A DNA stretch of 64,000 nt from Scheffersomyces stipitis CBS 6054 (Eukaryota; Ascomycota; Pichiomycetes; Serinales; Debaryomycetaceae), in the NCBI RefSeq assembly GCF_000209165.1, contig NC_009048.1, positions 434,001 to 498,000 on the forward strand, read 5' to 3'. The notes under the pieces were generated by a model. It saw nothing but the letters and a program-made list of their open reading frames with translations, had not been told where the DNA came from and searched no databases. The translations under genes and the position numbers were made by a program. Position 1 is the stretch's first letter. Every line of letters begins with the position of its first letter. Positions 9,841 to 19,950 of the stretch are shown here, one piece after another.

Positions 9841-12800
9841 CTAGTCTATTGTAGGAAGCGCCTCTATTACCAGGATCGCCCGTTTATACTCGTTGACTAC
9901 AAACGCTGTCATCTGGTCGCATTGGTCTTCAATCAAGTTGCGGCAGTTTGTAGCACAATTCTCTACCCATTCTTTGATTGTCATGTTTTCTTCTTCTTCA
10001 GGCATATCTGCTAAGAGACTGGTAAGATCACCCGGATCATCACGGAGATCATATCCCAGTGCAGCTAAATTGCGCAAATGAACTGCTGTCTCTTCCAAGT
10101 TAGCAAGTTCCTCCAGAAATTGAACTAGTGGTTTTTGCACCCATTTTTTTGGTAGATCTGTGACCTGAGAAATTTTTTCTTTGACAGTTAAAGATCGGAT
10201 ACTGTTCGAATTCTGCGGCGTACTTGACTCAATCATAGCATCAGCTCTTCCAAGCCTACTAATAGAAGCTGAAGGTGTATTGCCAGAGAAAAGCTCAGAG
10301 TTAGCATTAGATAGCGAACTGGCTCTGCGGCTACTTGTATTGTGAGCAATCGGAGAAACTTGTGGAGAAGATAGACCAATATCAACACCATTAGTCTTAC
10401 TATCCTCAACAATAGATTGCTTCGTTTCAGACTCGTTTTGTTCTTTAGAAGCAGTTTCCATAGTAGACTCTTGTACAGGCAACGAAGATCTAATTTTGGA
10501 AATCGTTAATCTATTGGTAGAATCGTCATAAGACCTTACACTATCTTTGATTTCTTCTACCAACAGAGACTCTGGAACAGCATATCTTGCCGGCGGCTCA
10601 TTTTGCTGTTTTTGGGGTTCCACTTCAGTATTACGAAATGATATTTCTGTCACTTCATCGACCTCAACATCAATTTCATCTGCATTGTCTTGTTCTATAG
10701 CTGATGATTGTTCTTCGGCAGTATCTTGTGACAATTCTTCCTGTTGATCTTCCTGAAATTCAATCGCTGTCACAACCTCTTCTGAACTTTCGTTGACAGA
10801 ATCTACTATTTCCTTGCTGACTTCTGTACCAGCCATCTCACCATTTACAGTTGGATCCTTTTCTAATCCGACGATATCTAATTTGGTTGATTCTGCATCT
10901 ATTTGATCGCCAATTTCAAGACTCGTTTCGCTTTCGTTTGTTTCTGTTCTAGCAACTTCATTTTCAGTCAGTGATTTCTGCGCAGAATCAACTTCAGACT
11001 CCCCAGGAGCCTCTCCCTGTTCTAACTCCTGCTCTATTACTTCCATAGACCTCAGAATTTCTGCATTTATTCCACGGATATCTTCAATATAGTTGGCATA
11101 GTCAACGTCAGACTCTCCTGAACTATAAATCGCCTCGTCTTTGTCTTCATTATTGTTCTGTGGAAGCTGTTCTCTTATTTCATCATAACCCTCATTAACT
11201 CTTTCTTTTGCTACAACTTCAACAACTTCTTTCTGGACGTCTTCTATTCCAGAAATCAGATCTTTATCAATCTCATCAAGTTCGTCATCTTCAATCCGAT
11301 TATCATGTTTTGATTCGTTTTCTTCAGGCTCCATTTCTTGCTTGGCATCATTGACTTCAATTTTTGCTTGTTCTGATAACGAAGGGGAAAGTTCTTGTTT
11401 CGCATCTACAATAGAAGTATTCTTCTGCACCTCTAAATCTTCTTTTGTTAATGTTGGCAATGATGTAATCGGCAGTCTCTTTCCAAAATTAGCAGGAATT
11501 CTAACTGGGGATAAGGAATCCTGCAAACTAGGAAACTCATTCTCAAACGACATGTCAAAAATATTGCGACGTTGTTTTTTATTAGTTTTGAAAGGCTTCG
11601 TATTAGTGATTCTGCTCTTTCCTATTTCGCGTGAATTCTCAGAGTCAACTGCAAACTCAAGGGAATGAATTGTAGGCCGAGGTGGAAGAATATGAGACTC
11701 TGGCTTAGAATCTTTGATGGGTGATAATTTTTCTGTAGAAACTACTTTCACGTTCATCTCAAGATTCTCAACATTTGCATCTTGGTAAATATCCATGTCT
11801 TCATTGGTTTCATCAAATCTAGGGGGAGTTGCAGAGGCTGATTTTTTTGTAAACTTCAATTTCTTTGGCATTGCAGAAGAAATGACTTCCTCAATTGGTT
11901 CTTGTGATTTTTGTTTTTTACCACTACCATTATATTCTTCGTTACTTTCACCTTTACTTTCTGGTGTCTTACGCTTTCGGGTCTTTTTCTTGGTGATAAG
12001 AGAATCATCCACTTCAGAAACAGAGTTCGAGGAAATGTTCACTTCATCCACATTGTCATTATCTGACCCTTCTGGAATATAGTTGGACTCATCAAGTATT
12101 TCTGATGTGCTATCGTCATCGTAGAAATCTTTAAGTGAATCTTCTGCAACTTCTTCTGTCTCACTATCGTTGTCACTACTACTATCACCATCGCTCTCAT
12201 TATCATTAACATTATCATTAGACCCTTCTCCATCTGATGGGTCTTCACTTCTATCTTTTGCAATTGGCTGTGTTGACTTGGTTGTCCTTCTAGCAGCACC
12301 CATGAACTCATCATACAAGTCGTCGTCTGGAACTTTATCCCAATAATCTATATTGGGATCCTTTTCAGCGCGTAACTTTCGGATTCTTTTAGATCGCCTA
12401 GTTGTAGTAGAAACATCAGCTTCAGAATTGGTGTAATCTTTGACATCTTTTTCTTCAACCTCTATTGCAATTTCATCATCGCTATTGTTTTCTTGCTCTT
12501 CGGCATTATTTCCATAATCGGAATCGTCGAAGTCGCTAACTTCTTCCACCTCGTTATCGTTATCGACGGCTTCATCATCTATTAATATAAATTTTTTAGC
12601 TGTCTTTTCTTCTTCTTTTGCAAGCTTTGGAGCTTTCAAAAGGTTTACTTTTTTTTCCAGTTCTGGCTTTGCTTCTTGAATTGAATCTTCGCCTTGAGAT
12701 AGAACAACATTCGTTGGTTCATTCTTACCTTGTTTAATATTCTGAACATTCTCCTTATCACTTTCATCAGTGTCAGAGAATAAACCAAGAAACTTATCTA

Positions 12801-13500
12801 TTTTCGGACTGTCTACCCCACTGACTTCTTGCTGATTTTCTTCTCTTTGGTCAAATCCTAGTTGGTCCAAAAAATAGCAAAACCCTCTACTATTCTGCTT
12901 GTGTTCTTCTACAGGGTCATCATCTTGTTCCCAATGATCGAGCGAGCATCCACAATATACGCAAGAGACTTTGTCGTCTTGGAAATCTAGCGGAGCATAG
13001 AAAAAACCTGCTGCTGCCAACGTGGTACTGTTAGGTTTATAGCCCTCCTTCAGATCTAGAACAAACGCATCTCCATACGTTCGTTCACGAAACCTCTGAG
13101 CAGGTCGTGCCAAAGGAGATGAAAGAACCTTTTGTTCATGATTCTGCCAATAGCTTAAAATCGCTTCTTTGGAGTCGAATTGGCTTCTCATTTGATTAGA
13201 TAGTGCAATAAGGGCTCGAACGCATGCTTTACTTTTTCTATAATGTTGTACAGCTATTGAGTCGATTTCAACTTCGTCAAAAACCAGCTCCGATTTGTTG
13301 CATAGGAAACATATAACTCTATTCTTGTTGACTTTTGTAGGAGCATAGTAGAAACCCAAGTCTACAAGTGATTCTATAGAGCTCTCTCCAATGAGATCCA
13401 GCCATCGCGACTCGCCACCTCCAGCAACCTTGACGGTTTCCACAAACGTCTGCTGTCGATTCAGCCTGTATTTCATAAGATCTCGCGATTTGGGTGCCAT
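9841..13500 (-). CDS. BIR1: Chromosomal passenger complex subunit Bir1 (survivin-like, two BIR domains)
   Basis: Inhibitor-of-apoptosis-type protein that, with Sli15/INCENP and Ipl1/Aurora B, positions the chromosomal passenger complex at centromeres and kinetochores. The 1219-residue protein has two N-terminal BIR domains. BIR1 spans about residues 15-105 with zinc ligands Cys64, Cys67, His86 and Cys93; BIR2 about 130-215 with Cys180, Cys183, His200 and Cys208 and the typical W..DDDP..EH block. The rest is a long disordered acidic region, with basic patches such as TRRSKRIRKLR, and a conserved helical C-terminus (about 1120-1215) likely to bind the INCENP subunit. S. cerevisiae Bir1 is 954 residues and also has two BIRs, so the extra length is in the acidic linker. 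Confidence 0.93.
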   Translation of the reverse strand: MAPKSRDLMKYRLNRQQTFVETVKVAGGGESRWLDLIGESSIESLVDLGFYYAPTKVNKNRVICFLCNKSELVFDEVEIDSIAVQHYRKSKACVRALIALSNQMRSQFDSKEAILSYWQNHEQKVLSSPLARPAQRFRERTYGDAFVLDLKEGYKPNSTTLAAAGFFYAPLDFQDDKVSCVYCGCSLDHWEQDDDPVEEHKQNSRGFCYFLDQLGFDQREENQQEVSGVDSPKIDKFLGLFSDTDESDKENVQNIKQGKNEPTNVVLSQGEDSIQEAKPELEKKVNLLKAPKLAKEEEKTAKKFILIDDEAVDNDNEVEEVSDFDDSDYGNNAEEQENNSDDEIAIEVEEKDVKDYTNSEADVSTTTRRSKRIRKLRAEKDPNIDYWDKVPDDDLYDEFMGAARRTTKSTQPIAKDRSEDPSDGEGSNDNVNDNESDGDSSSDNDSETEEVAEDSLKDFYDDDSTSEILDESNYIPEGSDNDNVDEVNISSNSVSEVDDSLITKKKTRKRKTPESKGESNEEYNGSGKKQKSQEPIEEVISSAMPKKLKFTKKSASATPPRFDETNEDMDIYQDANVENLEMNVKVVSTEKLSPIKDSKPESHILPPRPTIHSLEFAVDSENSREIGKSRITNTKPFKTNKKQRRNIFDMSFENEFPSLQDSLSPVRIPANFGKRLPITSLPTLTKEDLEVQKNTSIVDAKQELSPSLSEQAKIEVNDAKQEMEPEENESKHDNRIEDDELDEIDKDLISGIEDVQKEVVEVVAKERVNEGYDEIREQLPQNNNEDKDEAIYSSGESDVDYANYIEDIRGINAEILRSMEVIEQELEQGEAPGESEVDSAQKSLTENEVARTETNESETSLEIGDQIDAESTKLDIVGLEKDPTVNGEMAGTEVSKEIVDSVNESSEEVVTAIEFQEDQQEELSQDTAEEQSSAIEQDNADEIDVEVDEVTEISFRNTEVEPQKQQNEPPARYAVPESLLVEEIKDSVRSYDDSTNRLTISKIRSSLPVQESTMETASKEQNESETKQSIVEDSKTNGVDIGLSSPQVSPIAHNTSSRRASSLSNANSELFSGNTPSASISRLGRADAMIESSTPQNSNSIRSLTVKEKISQVTDLPKKWVQKPLVQFLEELANLEETAVHLRNLAALGYDLRDDPGDLTSLLADMPEEEENMTIKEWVENCATNCRNLIEDQCDQMTAFVVNEYKRAILVIEALPTID

Positions 13501-14209
13501 TTATTCTGTTCTAGTTGAATGGATTGGTTTATTGATCTTGTGCTATGGATTTCATAGCATATTTTTGGGTCTAACGATGGGAAAAAGGGTAAAATATGTG
13601 GAAAGGTTTGTATATATATTTAACGGGCTCTATGGCTTTGATTTGGAGAGCAATTACTTGATTTCAGTGCTATTAGTCACGAAAACTGAAAATTGGTTCC
13701 AAAGAGTTGTGTATATTTCTGTAGATACTTCACGTCTTTATCGTTCTAGTCACGTGAGTTTCTTGAATTGATGGAAAATAATATACAGGATCTCTAAATT
13801 GGTCTCCGAAGTTGATAACCTCGGATTGGACTCAGACTCTGAAAGGGAATTCTACTTTGCAGGAGATAATTTGTTGAATAACCCAACAACATTAGAGAGA
13901 AAACATCAGACAAGCAGGATATATAAACCCAGAGGATTCTTTCTAGTTTATACTGATTTTAGATAGCTCTTCAATGATTGATATAAGGTCCAACAGGAAA
14001 ACCGGTTTCTCCATACAGGTTTCCCATCATGAATTTGGCCAGTATAAGATTGCAAAGGACGAAATAGACGCTCGAAGCATATTAAATCCCATTCAAGACA
14101 GGAAGTGGAATTCAGGGAATTTCTACGACAGGTAACTAATGTGATATCTATTTTGAAAGAATAAAGAAATGAGCTTAGAGAATTAAAGGAAAATGAAGAA
14201 TGTGCAACA
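13501..14209. other. Intergenic between BIR1 and VMA13 with a coding-like plus-strand segment
   Basis: Holds the BIR1 promoter and the VMA13 terminator. On the plus strand, 13787-13964 is open in one frame with yeast-like codon choice (translation includes DNLGLDSDSEREFYFAGDN), ending in TAG. The next frame then opens from an ATG at 13974 to a TAA at about 14135 (translation includes HEFGQYKIAKDEIDARS). Neither piece is recognisable. A CACGTG E-box lies at 13751-13756. See the separate finding. Confidence 0.4.
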
Positions 14210-15757
14210 CTAGAAGCTACGGCCCACCAACAACTGGATGGTCTTCAAAGCCTCGTATTTCAAGTCGTTATCACCCAAGTTGTTGTCCAAGTAGGACATG
14301 ATCAACAACTTGTAAGCACCGTCTCTTTCAGTTGAAATGAAGTTGACCAAGTCCTGACCTAAATTCTTGATTAAGAACTGCAAGTCGTTCAACAAGATTA
14401 CCTTGATGGTGGTATTGGAGCCAGAAGAGGTCAAGATCTCGAGTATTCTCTTGACCAACTTGAACGACGAGTCCTTGAACTTGTTAGAGTTTTCCAACCA
14501 GAACTGGGTCGACTTGTGAGTAGGCGACGAGAAGCTGAGCAAGTTGGGGTTTTCCAACTCCGTCAAGTATTCGTCGAACGAAGTCAATTTCTCAGCTACA
14601 ATCTCGTTCAACACGTCTGTCAAGTAGACCAAGTCATTTGCCAACTCTTCATCACTTTCATTGGAAGCAAACTTCCTGCCCTTCAACAAGTTAATAGTGG
14701 GTAAACCTTCGTGGAACAACAAGATCTTGATGGTCTTAAACTGTTCTGAGGAAGAAGTCGTCACAGAGACAAGATTCTTCAATATACCTACAGAGACACG
14801 GACGATTTTGACCATGATGGACTCCTTAGCTATAGCTAACAAGTTGCTGACCAACTCGGGGAAGTTCAGAACAAGAGACTTGTTGATAGGAGCGCTGAAT
14901 GTCAATATCCAGGTAGTCAATAAAATGTTGTACGACAATTGTAATCCTGTAGCATTAGGATACTTGGCCAGTGACGAAATTAACAGGTTAATAGCCTTAA
15001 AGTTCGACACCAAGTTTGACTCCTGGTAGATCTTCTTAAATTGCTTAACTATGAGTAACTCCTGCAATAACTGAATACCGATAAGCTGAAAGTTGGCTTC
15101 AGAAGAGCCAATGAACTGTGGAGAACTCAATAAGTCGAAGATCTTGATAAGCACTTCCTTATCAATTTTCACAGCCGTAGTGTGATTCTTGCTAGCCTTG
15201 GACAACAAGATAATGACGTTGTATAAAGCCAACGACTTGATCAAGCCGTCGTTGTTATCTAAATGCTTCAAGAAAGGTGTGTAGGGCAACGAGGCGTCAA
15301 CTTCCAGTAACGAAAGCAAAGAATCGAGGAATTCCTGACCCGGCAACTCAAGCAACAAGTCGTTGATCAAGGTCAAGATGTTTTTCAACACATCGTCCTT
15401 CTCGTTGACAGACAACTTGCTCAACAAGTTCAAAATCGTCTTCGTGCAGAGGTCCAACTGCGACAATACCGTCAGCCTCTTGTTTTCGGCAGATTGCTTC
15501 TCCAAGATCTTGATATACGATGCATCGTCTTCAGACACAACACCCGATCTCGACAAACCTTCCCAGGGAATGATTCTATCGCGGATAATTTTTTTGGAGT
15601 CGGTCAAAAACCCGCTGTCGATGACCAAAGGGGACTAGAGGGTGTTAGTACGGCTATAGGTGACAATCCTAGTGGGGGTTCAGCACGGGCGCTCCCATTA
15701 CCAAAGATATGGGGCCAATTGGGCTCCAGAAGTAGAACGTACGAATTCAGTAGCCAT
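14210..15757 (-). CDS. VMA13: V-ATPase subunit H (Vma13), two exons
   Basis: Regulatory subunit of the vacuolar proton pump V1 sector, needed for activity and for silencing free V1. Coding exons are 15757-15743 (MATEF) and 15634-14210. The long frame has no ATG, but upstream there is a clear intron: GTACGT at the 5' splice site (15742-15737), TACTAAC branch site (15650-15644) and CTAG at the 3' splice site (ending 15635), 108 nt in all. Splicing is in phase and yields MATEFSPLVIDSGFLTDSKK, 479 residues in total, against 478 in S. cerevisiae. Conserved pieces include RIIPWEGLSRSG near the N-terminus, LTSFDEYLTELENPNLLSFSSP, and the C-terminal KYEALKTIQLLVG. The intron is my inference from signals and frame; the family is firm. 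Confidence 0.93.
15635..15742 (-). other. Spliceosomal intron of VMA13
   Basis: A 108-nt intron on the minus strand with GTACGT donor, an exact TACTAAC branch box and a TAG acceptor about 14 bases further on. It separates a 15-nt first coding exon from the rest in phase 0. Confidence 0.88.
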
Positions 15758-16105
15758 CTTGTGTCGGGCGATGCAGCTGCTGGTGAAGTGGTATCAGTCA
15801 GACAGAAATCGTGGTGTAGACAATATTGAGGTTGAAGTCTGTCTGATAATGAGAGTCGAAATTGAAATGTGCTTTTGGGCCGCGCACACCCAATATGAAC
15901 GGGGCATATCTGCGATAGTCGATAGATTAAGTGTAGAGTAGAAAATCTTAGATAGATTGAATCTGACTGGCTTAAACTGTCAGAGAGATAAGTTGCAAAA
16001 GCATTGAGCAGAACAAGTTTAGTATTTGACAAAAAAATCGAAAGCAAATCTTTATTTGTTTACGTTCGTCTTATCTAACCATCTCTAGCTGGATGAAAAA
16101 ATAAC
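15758..16105. other. VMA13 upstream region
   Basis: About 350 bases up to the tRNA gene, holding the VMA13 promoter. CAGTCAGACAGA (about 15796) and TCTGTCTGATAA (about 15838) copies of the recurring CTGTCTG-type motif occur here. No gene seen. Confidence 0.5.
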
Positions 16106-16177
16106 TGCCGGTCCCAGGAATCGAACTTGGGTTTCTTCGGCCACAACGAAGTGTACTAACCACTATACTAGACCGGC
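16106..16177 (-). tRNA. tRNA-His (anticodon GTG)
   Basis: A 72-base cloverleaf on the minus strand with no intron. The acceptor arm pairs GCCGGTC with GACCGGC, and the discriminator base is A, as in cytosolic tRNA-His. The anticodon arm is TTCG, loop TTGTGGC, CGAA, giving anticodon GTG. The T arm has GTTCGATTC. The 3' CCA is not encoded, and the extra 5' G of mature tRNA-His would be added after transcription. A T-run just downstream on the transcribed strand can serve as the Pol III terminator. Confidence 0.93.
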
Positions 16178-18133
16178 TGATTCATGGCTGACGAGGTTTT
16201 GCATGGTGTCAAGAATAGTAAATATCACGTGCAAGGTCACGTTACCGAGTTTTTTCATCAAAAATTTTTTTATAGTTTATAGCTGTTTATATGGGTTAGT
16301 ATGTTCAATGTATGCCACTACGTTAAAAAAATTCATTTCTAAAGATTCCTGAGATTTCCTAAAAGTTTAGGAAAACCAACCGGAGGTTTTGAGCTTGAAA
16401 ACCGCCAACCTTGGGGCATGGATTAGAGGAAGATTTATATACTAAGTAGCAAATAGGTTCGATTTAATACTTGCCATTTTCGTATGAAAACCAGATCACG
16501 TGACTATACTGTTAGGTTAGGCTAGCAAATTGTTCAGACTTCAATGGACATCTTTTGACAGACGATTAACAGAAGTTGGCGCAAAAGATGCCCATCTAAG
16601 TGAATGCGAAGTTTCAGACAGATTGACATTTTCGCTTAGCTAATTCTCTTTTTGTCTGGATCCTCTAGTCATCTCGCTAATTGTGACCGTTAGAAATGAA
16701 GCTGCAGACTACATACTCTCCTATGGAAGCCAGATTCCGAAGCTCGTCTTATGAGGAAGTCGACTGGGACGGAAGCAGTCCCGAAGCGGGTTGTGTCAAC
16801 CGATGCTTTATTCAAGCTTCTATAAAAAGAACAGGACAGCTACCAGCCACCAGAAAGCGGAACCAGAATTCCATTTGTGACTCTTACCTGAGCAGAAATT
16901 GAATGCGCAAATAAATCGGCGATATACAGTTAATAACGAGAAATGTAAGCGAAAGTTGACTCTTTCAGGCTATGTTGACTCTTGTGTCGTTCGTGGAATT
17001 GCCAATAAAAACCATTTCAGAAAGGGAATCTCATCGTGACACAGAAAGGGATCTCAAGTTCCGAGGTCGACGCCAGAAACCCTCTGCTTCAGGACAGTTT
17101 ATGGAACATGGAAAACCGCAAGCTCCAAGCTCGTCATCAATGCAGTCTGTCATCGTTTGCCTTCATCAAGTTGCCATTTTGGGCTGGTGCAGGCGTTCTA
17201 GGCAATTAAATCACGATCATATGACATCGCATGGTGCACCTGATGGGCAGGTACAAAAAGGCGTGTTTGTGTGATATTTGCAGCTGGACGTTTGCTTTTT
17301 CTCCAGTTGGCGACAACCTCGTAGTCGCTCTTGCTGCCAACATGCTCAAGCCTTTACAGCCTAGAGATTCTGCTTCAAATGATACCCATTTCGCCAGCAT
17401 TTGTTGGATGTTGGTCATCAAGTTGTGAACTCACGTGACTTTCGTGAAAAGTTCGACGATTCTCAAAAATTTTCCAGCCAAAAGCTTCTCTGGGCTGTCT
17501 GCAGGCTTCATCTGCTTCTCCAGCTTTCAGTGATAGGAGTGGTACATGGCAGCGATAAGTGAGTTAGTATGGGAGAGAATTCGTGAAAACCGAAGATTGG
17601 CTCAAGGTGGCTAATAGTGAAGAGTCGAAGTCAATTGAAGAGAAAACGAGGAAATTAGATAATAATTGGTGACAGTTGAATGTCTGTAATAGTGCTTTAA
17701 TGGCATGAACAGTGACGATTGTAATAAATTGTAGAGTCATCAACTTTTAGAGGTGAATAGTCAATAGCGTGATAGAGAAAATAGTGGAATTACAATAATT
17801 GAAGTCGATTGGAAGTGGAAAAGCAATGGCAGATAACGAATAATGAACATTAGTACCACCAAAATGCAGATTGAGCAATATTGATATTGAATCATTTTAC
17901 TACTTTCTACAGCAAAAATCGAAAGTGAACAGTAGTAGCAAATTATAGCATTACTATACAATGAATAAACTTAACTTTTATGAAGTTTGTAGATGAAGAG
18001 AAGTTGTTGCTAAGCAGCAGTTTTGTAGTTGGCATTAACGATAAGCATGAAAAACAGATTAAGAAAAAAAGGAAGCACGAACTAAAGGACTATGTAAAGG
18101 GTAAAGTACAGCAGAAGGAAACCAGCCAGACAT
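16178..18133. other. Gene-poor stretch between tRNA-His and GLN1
   Basis: Nearly 2 kb without a gene I can support. Several CACGTG E-boxes occur (16226-16231, 16497-16502, 17432-17437). A 68-residue ATG-initiated ORF at 16696-16902 and others of similar size show no family match and mixed codon use. The right part is AT-rich and is the GLN1 3' flank. I did not see long terminal repeats, though a decayed one next to the tRNA cannot be excluded by eye. Confidence 0.5.
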
Positions 18134-19252
18134 CTAGTCCGACGATTCTCTGGCAAACTCCTTAGACATGTCAGCGTCTGGGATCGAACCACAGATGGTT
18201 TCCACCATAATACCGGTAACCAAGTATGGGTCGATGTTTGAGGCTGGTCTTCTGTCTTCAAAGTACCCGTAGCCTTCCTTGGCCACTTGTCTTGGGATTC
18301 TAATGGAGGCACCTCTGTTGGCAACACCAGAAGAGAAAGAGTCGATGGAGGCAGTTTCGTGACGACCAGTCAATCTTTGTTCATTGTCAGCACCGTACAA
18401 CAACATGTGTTCCTTGTGTCTCTTGGCCAACTTGCTCAAAGCGACTTCGATGTCCTTCATACCACCTGGAACTCTCATGCTCTTGGTGGAAACGTTGGTG
18501 TGACAACCAGCACCGTTCCAGTCTCCCTTCAAAGGCTTTGGATGGAAAGAAATCTTGACACCAAATTCTTCGGCAACTCTTTGCAAGAGATAACGGGCCA
18601 TCCATAATTCGTCACCCATGGAAATACCTTCACATGGACCGACTTGGAATTCCCATTGGGAAGGCATCACTTCGGCGTTAATACCAGAGATATTGATACC
18701 AGCGTACAAAGCGGCTCTGTAGTGGGCTTCAATGACATCTCTGGCATACACCTTTCCAGTACCAACACCACAGTAGTAAGGACCTTGAGGAGCTGGGAAA
18801 CCGCCCTTTGGCCAGGCGTAGACATTGTCGAACTGGTCGAAAAGTGTGTATTCTTGTTCCAAACCGAACCACACTTCGTCGTCGGAGTGGGCCTTCATCA
18901 ACTTGGCACATTCGTGTCTGTGGTTGAACTTGTTTGGGGTACCGTCGTTGTTCCAACACTCAGTCAAAACAATGATGTTTTCACCCTTTCTGAAAGGGTC
19001 TGGGTAGAAGGCAACTGGTCTCAAGTAGACGTCGGAGTCGTGGCCAGGGGCTTGACCAGTGGAAGAACCGTCAAAGTTCCACTCTGGCAAGTCGTCGACA
19101 GAAGAAGGCTTCTTGGCCAAGGTTCTACACTTGGATCTGGTGTTACCTTCGGAGTCGATCCAGACGTATTCAGCAAGCACCTTACCGTTTTGGGGCAATT
19201 CGAGGTACTTGGCCAAGATGGCGGTTTGTTCAGTGATGGAAATGGTAGTCAT
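18134..19252 (-). CDS. GLN1: Glutamine synthetase
   Basis: Makes glutamine from glutamate, ammonia and ATP; the main ammonium-assimilating step with glutamate dehydrogenase. The 372-residue protein has the eukaryotic type II layout: an N-terminal beta-grasp region with [18 protein letters not shown] and [13 protein letters not shown], then the catalytic domain with [19 protein letters not shown], the metal-binding [20 protein letters not shown], the glutamate-binding [20 protein letters not shown], and RGASIRIPR near the C-terminus. S. cerevisiae Gln1 is 370 residues. Strong codon bias fits high expression; a long antisense ORF opposite it is a shadow. The upstream region carries GATAA and TGACTC sites, consistent with nitrogen-source and general amino-acid control. 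Confidence 0.97.
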   Translation of the reverse strand: MTTISITEQTAILAKYLELPQNGKVLAEYVWIDSEGNTRSKCRTLAKKPSSVDDLPEWNFDGSSTGQAPGHDSDVYLRPVAFYPDPFRKGENIIVLTECWNNDGTPNKFNHRHECAKLMKAHSDDEVWFGLEQEYTLFDQFDNVYAWPKGGFPAPQGPYYCGVGTGKVYARDVIEAHYRAALYAGINISGINAEVMPSQWEFQVGPCEGISMGDELWMARYLLQRVAEEFGVKISFHPKPLKGDWNGAGCHTNVSTKSMRVPGGMKDIEVALSKLAKRHKEHMLLYGADNEQRLTGRHETASIDSFSSGVANRGASIRIPRQVAKEGYGYFEDRRPASNIDPYLVTGIMVETICGSIPDADMSKEFARESSD

Positions 19253-19477
19253 GATGGAAATTGTATGTGATTCTAATAGTTAGAAAATGCAGGTTGCGAG
19301 ATGGCTCAACAGACAAAAGTTGAAAGCTAAGATTGGGTAGCAAGGCGGGAAGCGAAGCAAGGTCAGACAGACAAAAAGTAAGTCTAGGGGTTTGGTTGTT
19401 TGTTGTTTAGACGTAAAACAATAAAGAAAAGGGAGAGAAAGCAACTGATTTCGAAATTCCGAGAGGATTCGCTTCCA

Positions 19478-19489
19478 TATATATATATT
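19478..19489 (-). promoter_or_regulatory. Probable TATA element of GLN1
   Basis: A 12-base alternating TATATA run about 225 bases upstream of the GLN1 ATG. Its position is right for a yeast TATA box; assignment is by position and sequence only. Confidence 0.45.
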
Positions 19490-19580
19490 GCATCCAGATG
19501 GTCGCAAACTGGATCGGTAGCTTCAGCCGCTATGTGGGTTTCTTTTTTGGGGAGTGCGTCCTGCGTCCTCCCTGTAGGAG

Positions 19581-19950
19581 GGGTGCACAGAGGCAATTTG
19601 TGACCGAGGCGGTTATCACAGCCAATGGGAGCTTGTCGCTGCGGTTATCGCAGGTGTGCGCTGCACAAAGCAACTTCCCGACAAGACAGGAACCTCCCCC
19701 TGCTCCGGAATTGAGACTCCGTCCGGGTGCACATAGCGAGGTGCACCCCTGTGTTTTCAGGAAGACACCGACAGTTTTTTTTGGGTCTGTCTGGCCCAGA
19801 GGAAGTTGGCCTGGATTTTGTGTCTGGCTAGCAGGAGACAATCAGACGACTGAAAAATTTTCAGTTGCAAAAGAAAGCAGCCATAATTGCTGGATCGAGC
19901 TGGTGACGTTACCGAGGCGAACAAGAAAAGGAATTCTCGTATGGTGACTC
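19581..19950 (-). promoter_or_regulatory. GLN1 upstream elements: GATAA pair, GGGTGCAC triplet, TGACTC
   Basis: Between 330 and 700 bases upstream of GLN1. Two TTATC/GATAA cores (19613-19617, 19645-19649) sit in near-identical GCGGTTATC.CAG contexts 32 bases apart, a form recognised by GATA factors such as Gln3/Gat1. GGGTGCAC occurs at 19581-19588 and 19725-19732, and inverted at 19741-19748. A Gcn4-type TGACTC core lies at 19945-19950. Function is inferred from known fungal motifs only. Confidence 0.4.

Noticed and set aside
13955..13974. Antizyme-type programmed +1 frameshift
   Set aside because: The site could allow a one-base shift, but the encoded peptides lack the antizyme C-terminal domain.
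16696..16902. 68-residue ORF between tRNA-His and GLN1
   Set aside because: ATG-started but mixed codon use, and I recognise nothing. Conservation data could revive it.
16178..18133. Solo LTR next to tRNA-His
   Set aside because: Looked for paired TG...CA ends and target duplication; none could be established by eye.
18644..19270. 208-residue ORF antisense to GLN1
   Set aside because: Shadow of the strongly biased GLN1 coding sequence.
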